Of a stretch of DNA of 21,265 bases, positions 7,648-15,308 are shown in pieces. The position numbers and the translations under genes were made by a program. Under the pieces are notes generated by a model that saw only the letters and a list, made by a program, of their open reading frames with translations, had not been told where the DNA came from and did no database searches. Each line of letters begins with the position of its first letter. The first letter of the stretch is position 1. This DNA comes from an uncultured Pedobacter sp. (GTDB lineage Bacteria > Bacteroidota > Bacteroidia > Sphingobacteriales > Sphingobacteriaceae): positions 1-21,265 of the forward strand of contig CAMLDJ010000069.1 in NCBI GenBank assembly GCA_946478755.1, in the 5' to 3' direction.

Positions 7648-8372
7648 TGAATCTATTGATATATAAAACACAACGTGAATTACTGGAAGACCTTGCGTCT
7701 TATATCATCAAAATAGCAAACAAAGCAATTGATGAGCACGACTGCTTTAATTTTGTACTTACCGGAGGGAACTCTCCAAAGGCACTCTATGAAATGCTGG
7801 CTACAACCTATAAAGATCAGATCGACTGGACAAAAGTATTTTTCTTTTTTGGCGACGAGCGAAATGTAATGCCTGATCACGAGAGCTACAATGGACTAAT
7901 GGCAAAGAAAGCCATCCTTGAGCCTTTAGCTATTCCAGAAGATCATATCTTTTATGTGAATACCCGACTGGCGCCTGAAAAAGCTGCCATTGAGTATAAT
8001 AAAGCTATTTCGAAACATTTTAATGGTGCAGATCTGGTATTCGACCTGATTTTATTGGGTATGGGCGATGATGCCCACACCGCATCGCTGTTTCCCGGTA
8101 CGGACATCCTGAAAAATAAAAATGTGGAAGTCGATTCAGTATATGTAGATAAACTTTCAACCTACCGCATCAGTTTTACTGCTACTTTAATTAACAAAGC
8201 AAAAAATGTCGCTTTCCTGGTATTTGGAGCAAGTAAAGCAGCAGCGGTAAAACAGGTAGTCGAGGGGACTATACGGGATTCAAATTTATACCCGGCACAA
8301 CTCATCAATCCAATTGATGGTAGTGTTACTTGGTTTCTAGACGATGCTGCGGCAAATCTGCTGGACGGTTAA
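7647..8372 (+). CDS. pgl: 6-phosphogluconolactonase (DevB/Pgl family)
   Basis: This is the last gene of the glucokinase-gnd-zwf-pgl operon. Its ATG shares one base with the zwf stop. The 241-residue enzyme hydrolyses 6-phosphoglucono-delta-lactone to 6-phosphogluconate, the step between zwf and gnd. Seen: the phosphate-binding TGGNSPKALYEML (39-51), FFGDERNVMPDHESYN (67-82) and GMGDDAHTASLFPG (138-151). The usual DGHTASLFP is here DAHTASLFP, with Ala in place of Gly and the active-site His kept. It ends in the terminator at 8390-8428. Confidence 0.95.
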   Translation: MNLLIYKTQRELLEDLASYIIKIANKAIDEHDCFNFVLTGGNSPKALYEMLATTYKDQIDWTKVFFFFGDERNVMPDHESYNGLMAKKAILEPLAIPEDHIFYVNTRLAPEKAAIEYNKAISKHFNGADLVFDLILLGMGDDAHTASLFPGTDILKNKNVEVDSVYVDKLSTYRISFTATLINKAKNVAFLVFGASKAAAVKQVVEGTIRDSNLYPAQLINPIDGSVTWFLDDAAANLLDG

Positions 8373-8389
8373 CCGTCACACACCTACGC

Positions 8390-8428
8390 AAAAGACCGGA
8401 TCTGCTGAATAAGGCATCCGGTCTTTTT
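8390..8428. terminator. Bidirectional intrinsic terminator between pgl and the DinB-like gene
   Basis: A 12-bp perfect stem, AAAAGACCGGAT (8390-8401) with ATCCGGTCTTTT (8416-8427), encloses a 14-base loop and ends in T5 on the plus strand and T4 on the minus strand. It sits exactly between two convergent stop codons, so it can end both transcripts. Confidence 0.9.
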
Positions 8429-8431
8429 CAT

Positions 8432-8881
8432 TTAAATATCAAGGATTCGCCTGTGGTAATTGATCTGACCAAGGTGATAAGCCAGATGCGTGCTCAAATG
8501 GATAAGCATAAAGCCGACAGAGCTGCCACCTTCTACAATTTTTACCAGCGGGTAGTCCTTCGCCATCTCCTGCTCAGTTAAGCCATTCAACGTCTTGTTT
8601 ATCACGTCAATGGTGTCCTGCACTTTATTAAGCAATTCGGTTCTCGGCAAATTCTTTAACGAGAACTCCAGATCTCTATCTCTGACATAATTAGTATTGC
8701 CAAGTTCTTTGCCTACAAAAGTATTCAAGTTTCCTACCAGGTGCAGGCAAAGGTTGCCAGCGGAGTTAGCAATATTCTTTTCTATCCGCCAGATATTCTG
8801 TTCGTTCTTATATTGTCCGATTTCGGTTTTTAACCGGTTAAGATCCCTTGTAAAGAGCGATTTCAATGATTCTTTAAGCAT
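8432..8881 (-). CDS. DinB-like putative metal-dependent enzyme (DUF1572 type)
   Basis: The 149-residue protein has a predicted four-helix bundle. Three histidines sit where DinB-family proteins place metal ligands: His47 in NLCLHLVGNLNTF, and His132 and His136 in LSTHLAYHLGQI. The C-terminal YHRR ending is typical of the DUF1572 branch. Family members include bacillithiol- and mycothiol-dependent transferases as well as many proteins of unknown function; no substrate can be assigned. It is a single gene, convergent with pgl and sharing its terminator, 69 bases downstream of the Crp-type regulator on the same strand. Confidence 0.8.
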   Translation of the reverse strand: MLKESLKSLFTRDLNRLKTEIGQYKNEQNIWRIEKNIANSAGNLCLHLVGNLNTFVGKELGNTNYVRDRDLEFSLKNLPRTELLNKVQDTIDVINKTLNGLTEQEMAKDYPLVKIVEGGSSVGFMLIHLSTHLAYHLGQINYHRRILDI

Positions 8882-8950
8882 GATTCTGAGTTACACGTTA
8901 AAAGTAAACAGAAAAAAATCTTTACTCATATTATTTATTCATTTTTTAGC

Positions 8951-9562
8951 TCAGTTGAGCGATGATACCGTAGTTTTTTTCAACTGATTGTGATATCCCT
9001 GCCGGGTAAGGCCAACATGCATTGCAATGGCTTCTTTACCCGCTATATTGATAAATAATGAATTTTCTTTTTCAAATTCCTGCACCCGCTCTAATGGCGG
9101 ACGGTTTAAAAGCTGGGTTCGGTTACGATAATATCGCTCATTAGAAGCAGCAATGCTCTGCACCTGCTTTCCAAGTTCAGGAAATTCGGTCATCAGTTTC
9201 AGCAGATCTACATACGTAATAGAAAGCAAATCACCGGGCTCTAAAACTTCTATATAATCAGTTCTGAACTCCTGGTGTAATAAACTGGAGCTATTTAAAA
9301 TAAATTCCCTTCGTCGCCAGATGCGAGTACCCCACTTACATTGTTTGTAAGGACAAAAATAATAAGCCTGTACCATGGCCTCCATAGAGAACCATAACCT
9401 GCCATCCTCATATAGCCCAGGAAATTCTAACAATTGAAATTTTACTGCCTGATGGAGTGTACATGATTCATACAGACTGCTTACCAATTTTTCCGAGACA
9501 TTGAGCCTGTCGAGGGCCGGCAATAACAGCGCATCGATAAGTTTCTTTTTAAAAGCGTTCAT
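8951..9562 (-). CDS. Crp/Fnr-family transcriptional regulator
   Basis: The 203-residue protein has a cyclic-nucleotide-binding-like beta-roll (about residues 15-130, with LEPGDLLSIT), a connecting helix (ELGKQVQSIAASNERYYRNR) and a C-terminal winged HTH (about 168-196, NIAGKEAIAMHVGLTRQGYH). The beta-roll is atypical: it carries a CPYKQC cysteine pair (Cys70, Cys75) followed by a very basic stretch (WRRR) where Crp proteins usually have an acidic loop. A ligand such as cAMP cannot be assumed. It is the first of three minus-strand regulators between the pentose-phosphate operon and the polyketide operon. Its upstream DNA has three GACAAA repeats. Confidence 0.8.
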   Translation of the reverse strand: MNAFKKKLIDALLLPALDRLNVSEKLVSSLYESCTLHQAVKFQLLEFPGLYEDGRLWFSMEAMVQAYYFCPYKQCKWGTRIWRRREFILNSSSLLHQEFRTDYIEVLEPGDLLSITYVDLLKLMTEFPELGKQVQSIAASNERYYRNRTQLLNRPPLERVQEFEKENSLFINIAGKEAIAMHVGLTRQGYHNQLKKTTVSSLN

Positions 9563-9628
9563 ACGATTGAGCAGGTTAAATTTTAGTAAAGTTCAGCACA
9601 TTTTTTTTTCAGCACAATGGATATTTTG

Positions 9629-9666
9629 GACAAATTTTTTGACAAAAACTTAAATATCTTGACAAA
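9629..9666. repeat. Three GACAAA repeats upstream of the Crp-type gene
   Basis: GACAAA occurs at 9629-9634, 9641-9646 and 9661-9666, the last two within TTGACAAA. They lie 67-104 bases upstream of the regulator start. A similar cluster lies upstream of the next regulator at 10733-10762. They may be operator half-sites or, read as TTTGTC on the minus strand, repeated -33-like boxes. Confidence 0.35.
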
Positions 9667-9673
9667 GTATTGA

Positions 9674-10669
9674 TCAAGTATCGTTATGGAGGTTTCCAAT
9701 TTCACTAGGTGAAATATTAAAATGTTGTTTAAAGGCTCTGCTAAAATGATAAGGATCTGGATAACCTACAGATTCTGCGATCTCTTTTACTGTTCTCTTG
9801 GATAACATGAGCTGCTTTAAACCGTACAGCATTCTCAAGTCAATGATGTATTGATGTAACGATTTTCCGAATTGTTTTTTAACAAGCCGTAACATGGTTT
9901 TTTCAGAAATGCAAAAGATAGCGGCCAACTCGGCCTTGTCGTTCACGATATCACTCGCGTAATGTTGCTGCAAAAAAGTCGCAATTTCATCTGCTTTCTG
10001 CTTTTGCATCGTGTCAAAAATGCTGCTGAGCTCAAGACTTTTGTTGTAACTACCCAGGCTTTTCAATAAAAATTGATGTATTTTGGCATGGAGTTCTTTT
10101 TTATTCAAATCCGGATAGTCATTAAGTTCTTTAAGCAATTTAAATATCCGTTTAGTGATGGGCGCATGATCCAGCCCCAGATAGGCTTTCCTTTCAGCAT
10201 AGTAACAATCCAAAACGGGCAAAAACTCGCTGAACATTTTGATTTGTCCGAGCAGAAACTCCGGAGGAATAGTTAACAGCAATAGCTGATGTTTACCTGT
10301 TAAAAAACTTTGGCTGTAACTTCCCGGGGCAATGTAGCACATATAGCAACAGTTGCCGAAAGTTTCTTCCAGCAAGTTGTCCTGCTCGTCATATAGTAAG
10401 GAATGACCATCGAGCATTACAAACATCAAAATGGAAGGTTTTTCTATTTCTACATTAATTCGTGTATGAGGATGAATGTCATATTCAAGCAGATCAATGT
10501 TAACCAGATCGTGATTCATGCTTTGAACCAACAACTGGCCAGGGTCAAGATGAAGTAATTTGGACCTGGCATATTTCAGAGAAAGTGTTGAAAATGGAGG
10601 AAGCTTACCACCAGGTATGATCTCCATGGACACCGAGAAATTTAAAGTGATGGTTGAATACATAAACAA
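9674..10669 (-). CDS. AraC-family transcriptional regulator
   Basis: The protein is 331 residues from the first ATG; ATGs at 10663 and 10627 are alternatives, and the true start is not settled. Residues about 30-210 form the sensing region without a family motif I can name; it includes an NCCYMCYIAPG cysteine cluster near residue 107. Residues 222-325 are a typical AraC/XylS tandem HTH: helix-turn-helix one around ELAAIFCISEKTMLRLVKK (247-265), and the conserved IAESVGYPDPYHFSRAFKQ (297-315). It acts as a DNA-binding activator or repressor in the cytoplasm. It sits between two other regulators on the same strand. Its target is unknown; the nearby polyketide operon is a candidate. Confidence 0.85.
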   Translation of the reverse strand: MFMYSTITLNFSVSMEIIPGGKLPPFSTLSLKYARSKLLHLDPGQLLVQSMNHDLVNIDLLEYDIHPHTRINVEIEKPSILMFVMLDGHSLLYDEQDNLLEETFGNCCYMCYIAPGSYSQSFLTGKHQLLLLTIPPEFLLGQIKMFSEFLPVLDCYYAERKAYLGLDHAPITKRIFKLLKELNDYPDLNKKELHAKIHQFLLKSLGSYNKSLELSSIFDTMQKQKADEIATFLQQHYASDIVNDKAELAAIFCISEKTMLRLVKKQFGKSLHQYIIDLRMLYGLKQLMLSKRTVKEIAESVGYPDPYHFSRAFKQHFNISPSEIGNLHNDT

Positions 10670-10732
10670 GAACGTTAATAAGCGTTAAGCCAAAGTTCAA
10701 AACTAATTTGTGCTTATAAAATGGCTAAAAAT

Positions 10733-10762
10733 GACAAAATGAGACAAAAATATTGCACAAAA
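10733..10762. repeat. GACAAA-type repeats upstream of the AraC gene
   Basis: GACAAA at 10733-10738 and 10743-10748, and the near match CACAAA at 10757-10762, lie 64-93 bases upstream of the AraC gene start. They resemble the cluster at 9629-9666 and could be binding half-sites. The AT-rich context lowers confidence. Confidence 0.3.
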
Positions 10763-10775
10763 ATGTAAAAATATG

Positions 10776-10791
10776 CAAACTTAAAAGTTTG
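10776..10791 (-). terminator. Weak hairpin after the composite regulator gene
   Basis: CAAACTT and AAGTTTG form 7-bp arms separated by AA (realistically a five-pair stem with a larger loop). On the minus strand it is followed by a T-rich run ten bases after the composite regulator stop. It is AT-rich and probably weak. Confidence 0.3.
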
Positions 10792-10803
10792 TTTTACAAT
10801 AGC

Positions 10804-11742
10804 TTATACGGCTTTTGTATCCTTAGGCGAATGCCCGTAGTATTTTTTGAAAGATCGACTAAAATGATAAATATTTTTGTAGCCGACCGCGATAGCTGTT
10901 TCCCCAACCTGAGCCTCGTTCTCATTTAGGAGTTTATATGCTTTTTCCATACGCCGCTTTAAAATAAACTTGCTGACAGTCGTACCGAAGGTTTTGTTAA
11001 ACAGCCGATTTAAGGTTCGGTCTGTAATGTAAAAATGATCTGCAATTTCGCCGGTATCGCCAAAATCCGGATTGCTGAGATTTTTCAAGATAAACGATTT
11101 AATTTTATAAGCGGTGTAGGGAGAATCTTCCAGACGCTCTTCAAAGTTGTTCGCTGTTAAGGGAACAATACCTGAGTTTTCGAGTAATATTCTATTTTCG
11201 ATGTATTCATCCTCAGACAAGTTGAGCAATGACGCACAATACTTATAAGGCAATCCTTTAGCCGGATAATTTTCAAGAAAAAATGTTATTCGGTCAGCCA
11301 CCGGTAATCTAAACATCTGAATCAAAGAGTCAGCTGCTTGTGTGTCCAGAAGCATAATGTGTTGTACCAGCTTTTGCGTTTCCGGATATTTTTGCAGCTT
11401 AATTACGTCTCTTTTTTTTATCTCGAGTACATTGACGTCCCCAACAGCTATAAACTTAGCGTTTATTGGTATCCCTTCAAAAAAACTTCTGAGATCGGTT
11501 ACAATTTGCTTGGGGTAGTATATTCTTTCCACGATTTCCTGCTGATCGGGCCCGGATTTTATCACTAAAATGAAACCACTGATCAATTGCCAGGCTTTTA
11601 AAGCCAGATTACCGGGTTTTAAGAAAATGTAACCAGATTTTTTTTGCTTTTCAACCATCATTGATGGCAGATCGTTCCAAAATCCTGCTGATAATGGAAA
11701 CATGTTGTTTAAGTTGTTTAATAAATGATCAATGTTATTCAT
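10804..11742 (-). CDS. Composite regulator: Crp-like sensor and HTH fused to AraC DNA-binding domain
   Basis: The protein is 312 residues. Residues about 20-120 look like a Crp cyclic-nucleotide-binding beta-roll (IFLKPGNLALKAWQLISGFI, then YYPKQIVTDLRSFFEG). Residues 145-192 resemble the Crp C-terminal winged HTH (LPVADRITFFLENY, then LPYKYCASLLNLSEDEYIEN). Residues 213-308 are a complete AraC tandem HTH with the signature IAVGYKNIYHFSRSFKK. So it seems to hold a Crp-type sensor plus two DNA-binding types in one chain. It is transcribed divergently from the polyketide operon across a 200-base region containing a 21-bp-period direct repeat, and is the best candidate for its regulator. Whether the Crp-like HTH still binds DNA is unknown. 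Confidence 0.85.
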   Translation of the reverse strand: MNNIDHLLNNLNNMFPLSAGFWNDLPSMMVEKQKKSGYIFLKPGNLALKAWQLISGFILVIKSGPDQQEIVERIYYPKQIVTDLRSFFEGIPINAKFIAVGDVNVLEIKKRDVIKLQKYPETQKLVQHIMLLDTQAADSLIQMFRLPVADRITFFLENYPAKGLPYKYCASLLNLSEDEYIENRILLENSGIVPLTANNFEERLEDSPYTAYKIKSFILKNLSNPDFGDTGEIADHFYITDRTLNRLFNKTFGTTVSKFILKRRMEKAYKLLNENEAQVGETAIAVGYKNIYHFSRSFKKYYGHSPKDTKAV

Positions 11743-11801
11743 CGGTTGTGAGAGCTGGGTTAGAAAAGCGTTAATTATCCTTATTTGTATGTAAACTTAA
11801 T

Positions 11802-11835
11802 AAAGTTCCTTCTTAAACTGCAAAAGTTCCTTCTT
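11802..11835. promoter_or_regulatory. Candidate AraC-type operator: two 13-bp direct repeats, 21-bp period
   Basis: AAAGTTCCTTCTT occurs at 11802-11814 and again, identically, at 11823-11835, a period of exactly 21 bp or two helical turns. AraC-family proteins commonly bind paired direct-repeat half-sites at this period. The site is 60-93 bases from the composite regulator start and 108-141 bases from the polyketide operon start, suited to controlling either or both. Confidence 0.6.
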
Positions 11836-11942
11836 TTTTTTTGAATAAGCAGATTTAAATGAGCATGGTCAGCTTCGATTTTTCCTGAACCTACGGCTTA
11901 TCGCTTTATTATCCTATATTTAATCAAGTAAAAATCAATTAA

Positions 11943-13079
11943 ATGAATAACGATCCAGGCGATAATATCATCATTGTTGGCGGAGGCTTAGCCGGTCTTA
12001 TTTATGCCCTGCATTTACTTAAAAAAGGTATTAAAGTGACTTTAATTGAAAAGAACACCTATCCTCATCATAAGGTTTGTGGAGAGTATATCTCAAATGA
12101 GGTACTTCCCTATTTGCAATGGCTGGATGTTGATCCTACCATACTTACCCCATCTTTAATTAAGAAATTATCGGTTTCATCAAATACAGGAAAAACCATT
12201 AATTGTAATTTACACCTTGGAGGGTTTGGTTTAAGTCGGTTTGCATTTGATCACTTTTTATATCAAAAAGCATTACAGAAAGGCTGCAATATCATCTCCG
12301 ACCGCGTTAACAATATATTTTTTAAAAACAACCGCTTTAAGGTAGGTACAGAACAGCATGGTGTTTTAGAAAGCTTAATGGTGATTGGTGCTTACGGTAA
12401 AAGGTCTACCCTGGATCAGAAGCTTTCCCGGTCCTTTATTTCAAAAAAGTCACCTTGGCTAGCGGTAAAGGCTCATTATACAGGCGATTTTCCGGACGAT
12501 CTGGTTTCACTACATAATTTTAAAGGTGGATATTGCGGAGTGTCAAAGGTAGAGCGCAATCGCATCAACATTTGTTACCTCGCCGACTATAAAAGTTTTA
12601 AAGCACATAAAAACATCCTTGATTTTCAGCAAAAAGTCCTTTATAAAAATCCACACCTGCAAAGAATTTTTGAAGACAGCACCATGCTCTTTGAGCAGCC
12701 ATTAACCATCAGCCAGATATCATTTGCGCAAAAGCAGGCCGTGTATGAGCATATACCAATGATCGGAGATACTGCAGGTTTAATTCACCCGCTTTGCGGA
12801 AATGGTATGGCTATGGCCATTCACAGTGCAAAGATCTGTGCAGAATTGAGTATCGCTTATTTAGATGGAAGTATTGGAACAAGGGATTTGCTGGAAAAAC
12901 AATACCTCAGCCAGTGGAACAATAATTTTAAAAAGCGCCTGTTAACAGGCCGGCTTTTGTCAGGGTTAATTAGAAAAGATAAATTGTTTAAACTCATGCA
13001 ACACCTGCTGCTTAATTCCCCCCAGGTATTGCCATTAATTGTTAAGATGACTCACGGAAAACCCATTGTATGCCAGTAA
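11943..13079 (+). CDS. FAD-dependent oxidoreductase of the polyketide operon
   Basis: The 378-residue flavoprotein belongs to the class with p-hydroxybenzoate hydroxylase-like and geranylgeranyl-reductase-like members. Seen: the dinucleotide fold GGGLAG (13-18), YPHHKVCGEYIS (40-51), GAYGKRSTLD (149-158) and the second FAD motif IGDTAGLIHPLCGNGMAMA (274-292). It is first in the operon; its end overlaps the methyltransferase start by ten bases. It would act on the polyketide product: hydroxylation of an aromatic ring or double-bond reduction are both possible for this family. The C-terminus has a basic helix region (KKRLLTGRLLSGLIRKDKL) compatible with membrane association. The start codon has an A-rich leader without Shine-Dalgarno. 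Confidence 0.88.
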   Translation: MNNDPGDNIIIVGGGLAGLIYALHLLKKGIKVTLIEKNTYPHHKVCGEYISNEVLPYLQWLDVDPTILTPSLIKKLSVSSNTGKTINCNLHLGGFGLSRFAFDHFLYQKALQKGCNIISDRVNNIFFKNNRFKVGTEQHGVLESLMVIGAYGKRSTLDQKLSRSFISKKSPWLAVKAHYTGDFPDDLVSLHNFKGGYCGVSKVERNRINICYLADYKSFKAHKNILDFQQKVLYKNPHLQRIFEDSTMLFEQPLTISQISFAQKQAVYEHIPMIGDTAGLIHPLCGNGMAMAIHSAKICAELSIAYLDGSIGTRDLLEKQYLSQWNNNFKKRLLTGRLLSGLIRKDKLFKLMQHLLLNSPQVLPLIVKMTHGKPIVCQ

Positions 13080-13795
13080 ACACCCGACTAAGAAGTAATG
13101 CACCGGAAATTATGGATAACTTTTCTTTGGAAGGAGAAATATTGAGGGATGCTTTGGACAAGATTGCCAGCATAAATAGGCTGCTCGGTGGCAACAAGGT
13201 TACGCTGCAGGGATTGGAATGGCTGCTTAAAAGAAAACCGGTTCTTAAAGAAGCAGATGCAGAAATTACTATTCTGGATGTAGGTTGTGGAAATGGGGAC
13301 ATGCTAAGGGCGCTGGCCGGTTACGCTGTAAAACAGCAATTGAATGTTAAACTGGTTGGTATCGATGCAAATGAATTTACCGTTAAGCATGCCCGGCAGT
13401 TGTCTGCCGCCTACCACAACATTACCTACCATTGTGCAGATATTTTTGAAGAAATTAAACAAGACCAGATTTATGATGTTATCCTGTGTACGTTGACATT
13501 ACATCATTTTAAAAATGATGAGATTTTAAGGCTTATGAATAGTTTTAGAAAAAAATCGACTCTGGGAATTGTAATTAACGATCTGCACAGAAGTTCCCTT
13601 GCCTATTATCTGTTTATGGCCTTGTGCTTTGTTTTCAGCCTCAACCAGATGTCGCGGGATGATGGGCTGGTATCTATTTTAAGAGGCTTTAAAAAGCAGG
13701 ACCTGCAGGAGTTTTCCCAGCAGCTGGAACTTTCTAATGACGCGCTTAAATGGAAATGGGCCTTCCGTTACCAGTGGATAATCCCTACTATATGA
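13070..13795 (+). CDS. Class I SAM-dependent methyltransferase
   Basis: The 241-residue enzyme has the SAM-binding motif I ILDVGCGNGDML (68-79), an acidic end of beta-2 in VGIDA (96-100) and a TLTLHHF segment (141-147) typical of small-molecule methyltransferases. A hydrophobic stretch, SSLAYYLFMALCFVFSL (175-191), may contact lipid substrates. An internal ATG at 13112 (MDNFSLEG) is an alternative start. The gene overlaps the FAD oxidoreductase by ten bases and its stop overlaps the next start as ATGA, so it is coupled on both sides. By analogy with the Streptomyces SrsB and Bacillus BpsB systems, it may methylate the resorcinol or pyrone made by the type III PKS; this is inference. Confidence 0.88.
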   Translation: MPVNTRLRSNAPEIMDNFSLEGEILRDALDKIASINRLLGGNKVTLQGLEWLLKRKPVLKEADAEITILDVGCGNGDMLRALAGYAVKQQLNVKLVGIDANEFTVKHARQLSAAYHNITYHCADIFEEIKQDQIYDVILCTLTLHHFKNDEILRLMNSFRKKSTLGIVINDLHRSSLAYYLFMALCFVFSLNQMSRDDGLVSILRGFKKQDLQEFSQQLELSNDALKWKWAFRYQWIIPTI

Positions 13796-14844
13796 GCGTA
13801 AAAATAAAGACAGTTGCCTGCCTAAATCCGCAATATTCACGGACAACGCCTGAGATTCTTCCTTTTCTTGATCTTTGGCTGCAGGACCAGGAACCACGTT
13901 TCATAAAAAAAGTAAAAAAGATATTTGAGCAAGCCGGGGTAGATAAAAGGTATTCGATCATGCCGCCCGAAGCAGTCTTCTACAGCAGCTCTTTTGAAGA
14001 AAAAAATAACATTTACATCAAGGAAGGTATTAAACTGGGCACTGCATGTTTACAGTTGGCGATGAAAAAGGCTGGTTGGCAAGCGCATGAACTGGACTAT
14101 ATCATCACAGTAAGCTGCACGGGTATCATGATTCCATCAATGGATGCTTATATCATTAATACCTTGAACTTACGGCAGGATATTGTACGTTTGCCTGTCA
14201 CTGAAATGGGGTGTGCGGCCGGAATCTCAGGAATGATCTATGCGATGAATTTTTTAAAGGCCAATCCCGGAAAACGTGCCGCTGTAATTGCGGTGGAATC
14301 GCCTACGGCGACTTTTCAACTGGACGACTTTTCCATGGCCAATATGGTAAGTGCGGCAATTTTTGGAGATGGGGCCGCTTGTGTGCTACTCTCTTCACAA
14401 ACCGATGATGAAGGCCCGGAAATAATTGCTGAAGAAATGTACCATTTTTACGATACCATACCCATGATGGGGTTTAACCTCACCAAGGGCGGCTTGCAAA
14501 TGGTGCTGGATGTTGCTGTCCCTGAAAATATTGAACAACATTTTCCCGCTATTATCCAACCTTTCCTGGCGAAAAATGGGTTTAAAATTAATGATGTGGA
14601 ACATTTGATCTTTCATCCGGGAGGAAAAAAAATTATTGATACAGTTGAAAGCTTATTTGGTAAATTAGGCAAAAATATAAACGAAACTAAGAACATTTTA
14701 AAGGAATACGGAAACATGTCCAGTGCCACAGTACTTTATGTATTGGAACGCTACATGGAAAAGCCACTGGGAACCGATGAACTAGGGCTGATGCTCAGCT
14801 TCGGACCGGGTTTTTCTGCACAGCGGATTCTTTTGAGGTGGTAA
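13792..14844 (+). CDS. Type III polyketide synthase (chalcone/stilbene synthase family)
   Basis: The start at 13792 (ATGA overlap with the methyltransferase stop) gives 350 residues, the usual family length. The catalytic triad is complete: Cys141 in TEMGCAAGISGM, His275 in FHPGGKK and Asn308 in YGNMSSATVLYVLER. The C-terminal LSFGPGFSAQRILLRW matches the family GFGPG signature. Such homodimeric enzymes extend an acyl starter with malonyl units without a carrier protein and cyclise it to pyrones, resorcinols or phloroglucinols. The starter is unknown. The neighbouring ketosynthase, dehydratase and ACP suggest a fatty-acyl-type starter made in situ. The core of an unusual seven-gene operon. 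Confidence 0.95.
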   Translation: MSVKIKTVACLNPQYSRTTPEILPFLDLWLQDQEPRFIKKVKKIFEQAGVDKRYSIMPPEAVFYSSSFEEKNNIYIKEGIKLGTACLQLAMKKAGWQAHELDYIITVSCTGIMIPSMDAYIINTLNLRQDIVRLPVTEMGCAAGISGMIYAMNFLKANPGKRAAVIAVESPTATFQLDDFSMANMVSAAIFGDGAACVLLSSQTDDEGPEIIAEEMYHFYDTIPMMGFNLTKGGLQMVLDVAVPENIEQHFPAIIQPFLAKNGFKINDVEHLIFHPGGKKIIDTVESLFGKLGKNINETKNILKEYGNMSSATVLYVLERYMEKPLGTDELGLMLSFGPGFSAQRILLRW

Positions 14845-14861
14845 ACAAAAAAAAATATAAC

Positions 14862-15308
14862 ATGAACAAAACAGAGATCTTGGCTCACTTACCTTACACG
14901 AAGCCCTTTTTATTTGTAGATGACCTGGAACAAATTGACGAGAATGGCGTTACCGGGTCCTATACCTTCAGCGCAGATCTTGATTTTTATAAAGGACATT
15001 TTAAAGATCATCCGGTTACACCAGGTGTAATTTTAACTGAAACCATGGCGCAGATCGGACTGGTCTGCCTTGGCATCTATCTTTCGGGGAGTGCTGATGG
15101 CGGAATGCCCGGCCACGTCATGCTCACTTCTACCGCTATCGATTTTATGAAGCCCGTTTTTCCGGGTGAAAAAGTAACGGTAGCTGCACAGAAAGTGTAT
15201 TTCCGTTTCAAAAAACTGAATTGTACAGTACAAATGACCAATGCTGCGGGCGAAGTGGTTTGTAAAGGCAGCATTGCTGGGATGGTGACTAATAAAATGA
15301 ATGGATAA
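14862..15308 (+). CDS. FabZ-like 3-hydroxyacyl-ACP dehydratase (hotdog fold)
   Basis: The preferred start is the ATG at 14862, giving 148 residues. A GTG at 14838 in frame would overlap the PKS gene and add eight Lys-rich residues. The active-site segment GHFKDHPVTPGVILTETMAQ matches the FabZ pattern, with His46 and Glu60 both kept, so the protein should be able to dehydrate 3-hydroxyacyl-ACP. The N-terminal LPYTKPFLFVDD is the usual FabZ opening. It lies 17 bases after the type III PKS and overlaps the ketosynthase by eight bases. Together with the ketosynthase and ACP it would form part of a private fatty-acyl elongation cycle; a ketoreductase and an enoyl reductase are not in the operon. 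Confidence 0.88.
   Translation: MNKTEILAHLPYTKPFLFVDDLEQIDENGVTGSYTFSADLDFYKGHFKDHPVTPGVILTETMAQIGLVCLGIYLSGSADGGMPGHVMLTSTAIDFMKPVFPGEKVTVAAQKVYFRFKKLNCTVQMTNAAGEVVCKGSIAGMVTNKMNG

Noticed and set aside
8949..8960. GCTCA-GT-TGAGC palindrome at the Crp gene stop, as a terminator
   Set aside because: The loop is only two bases and no T-run follows on the minus strand.
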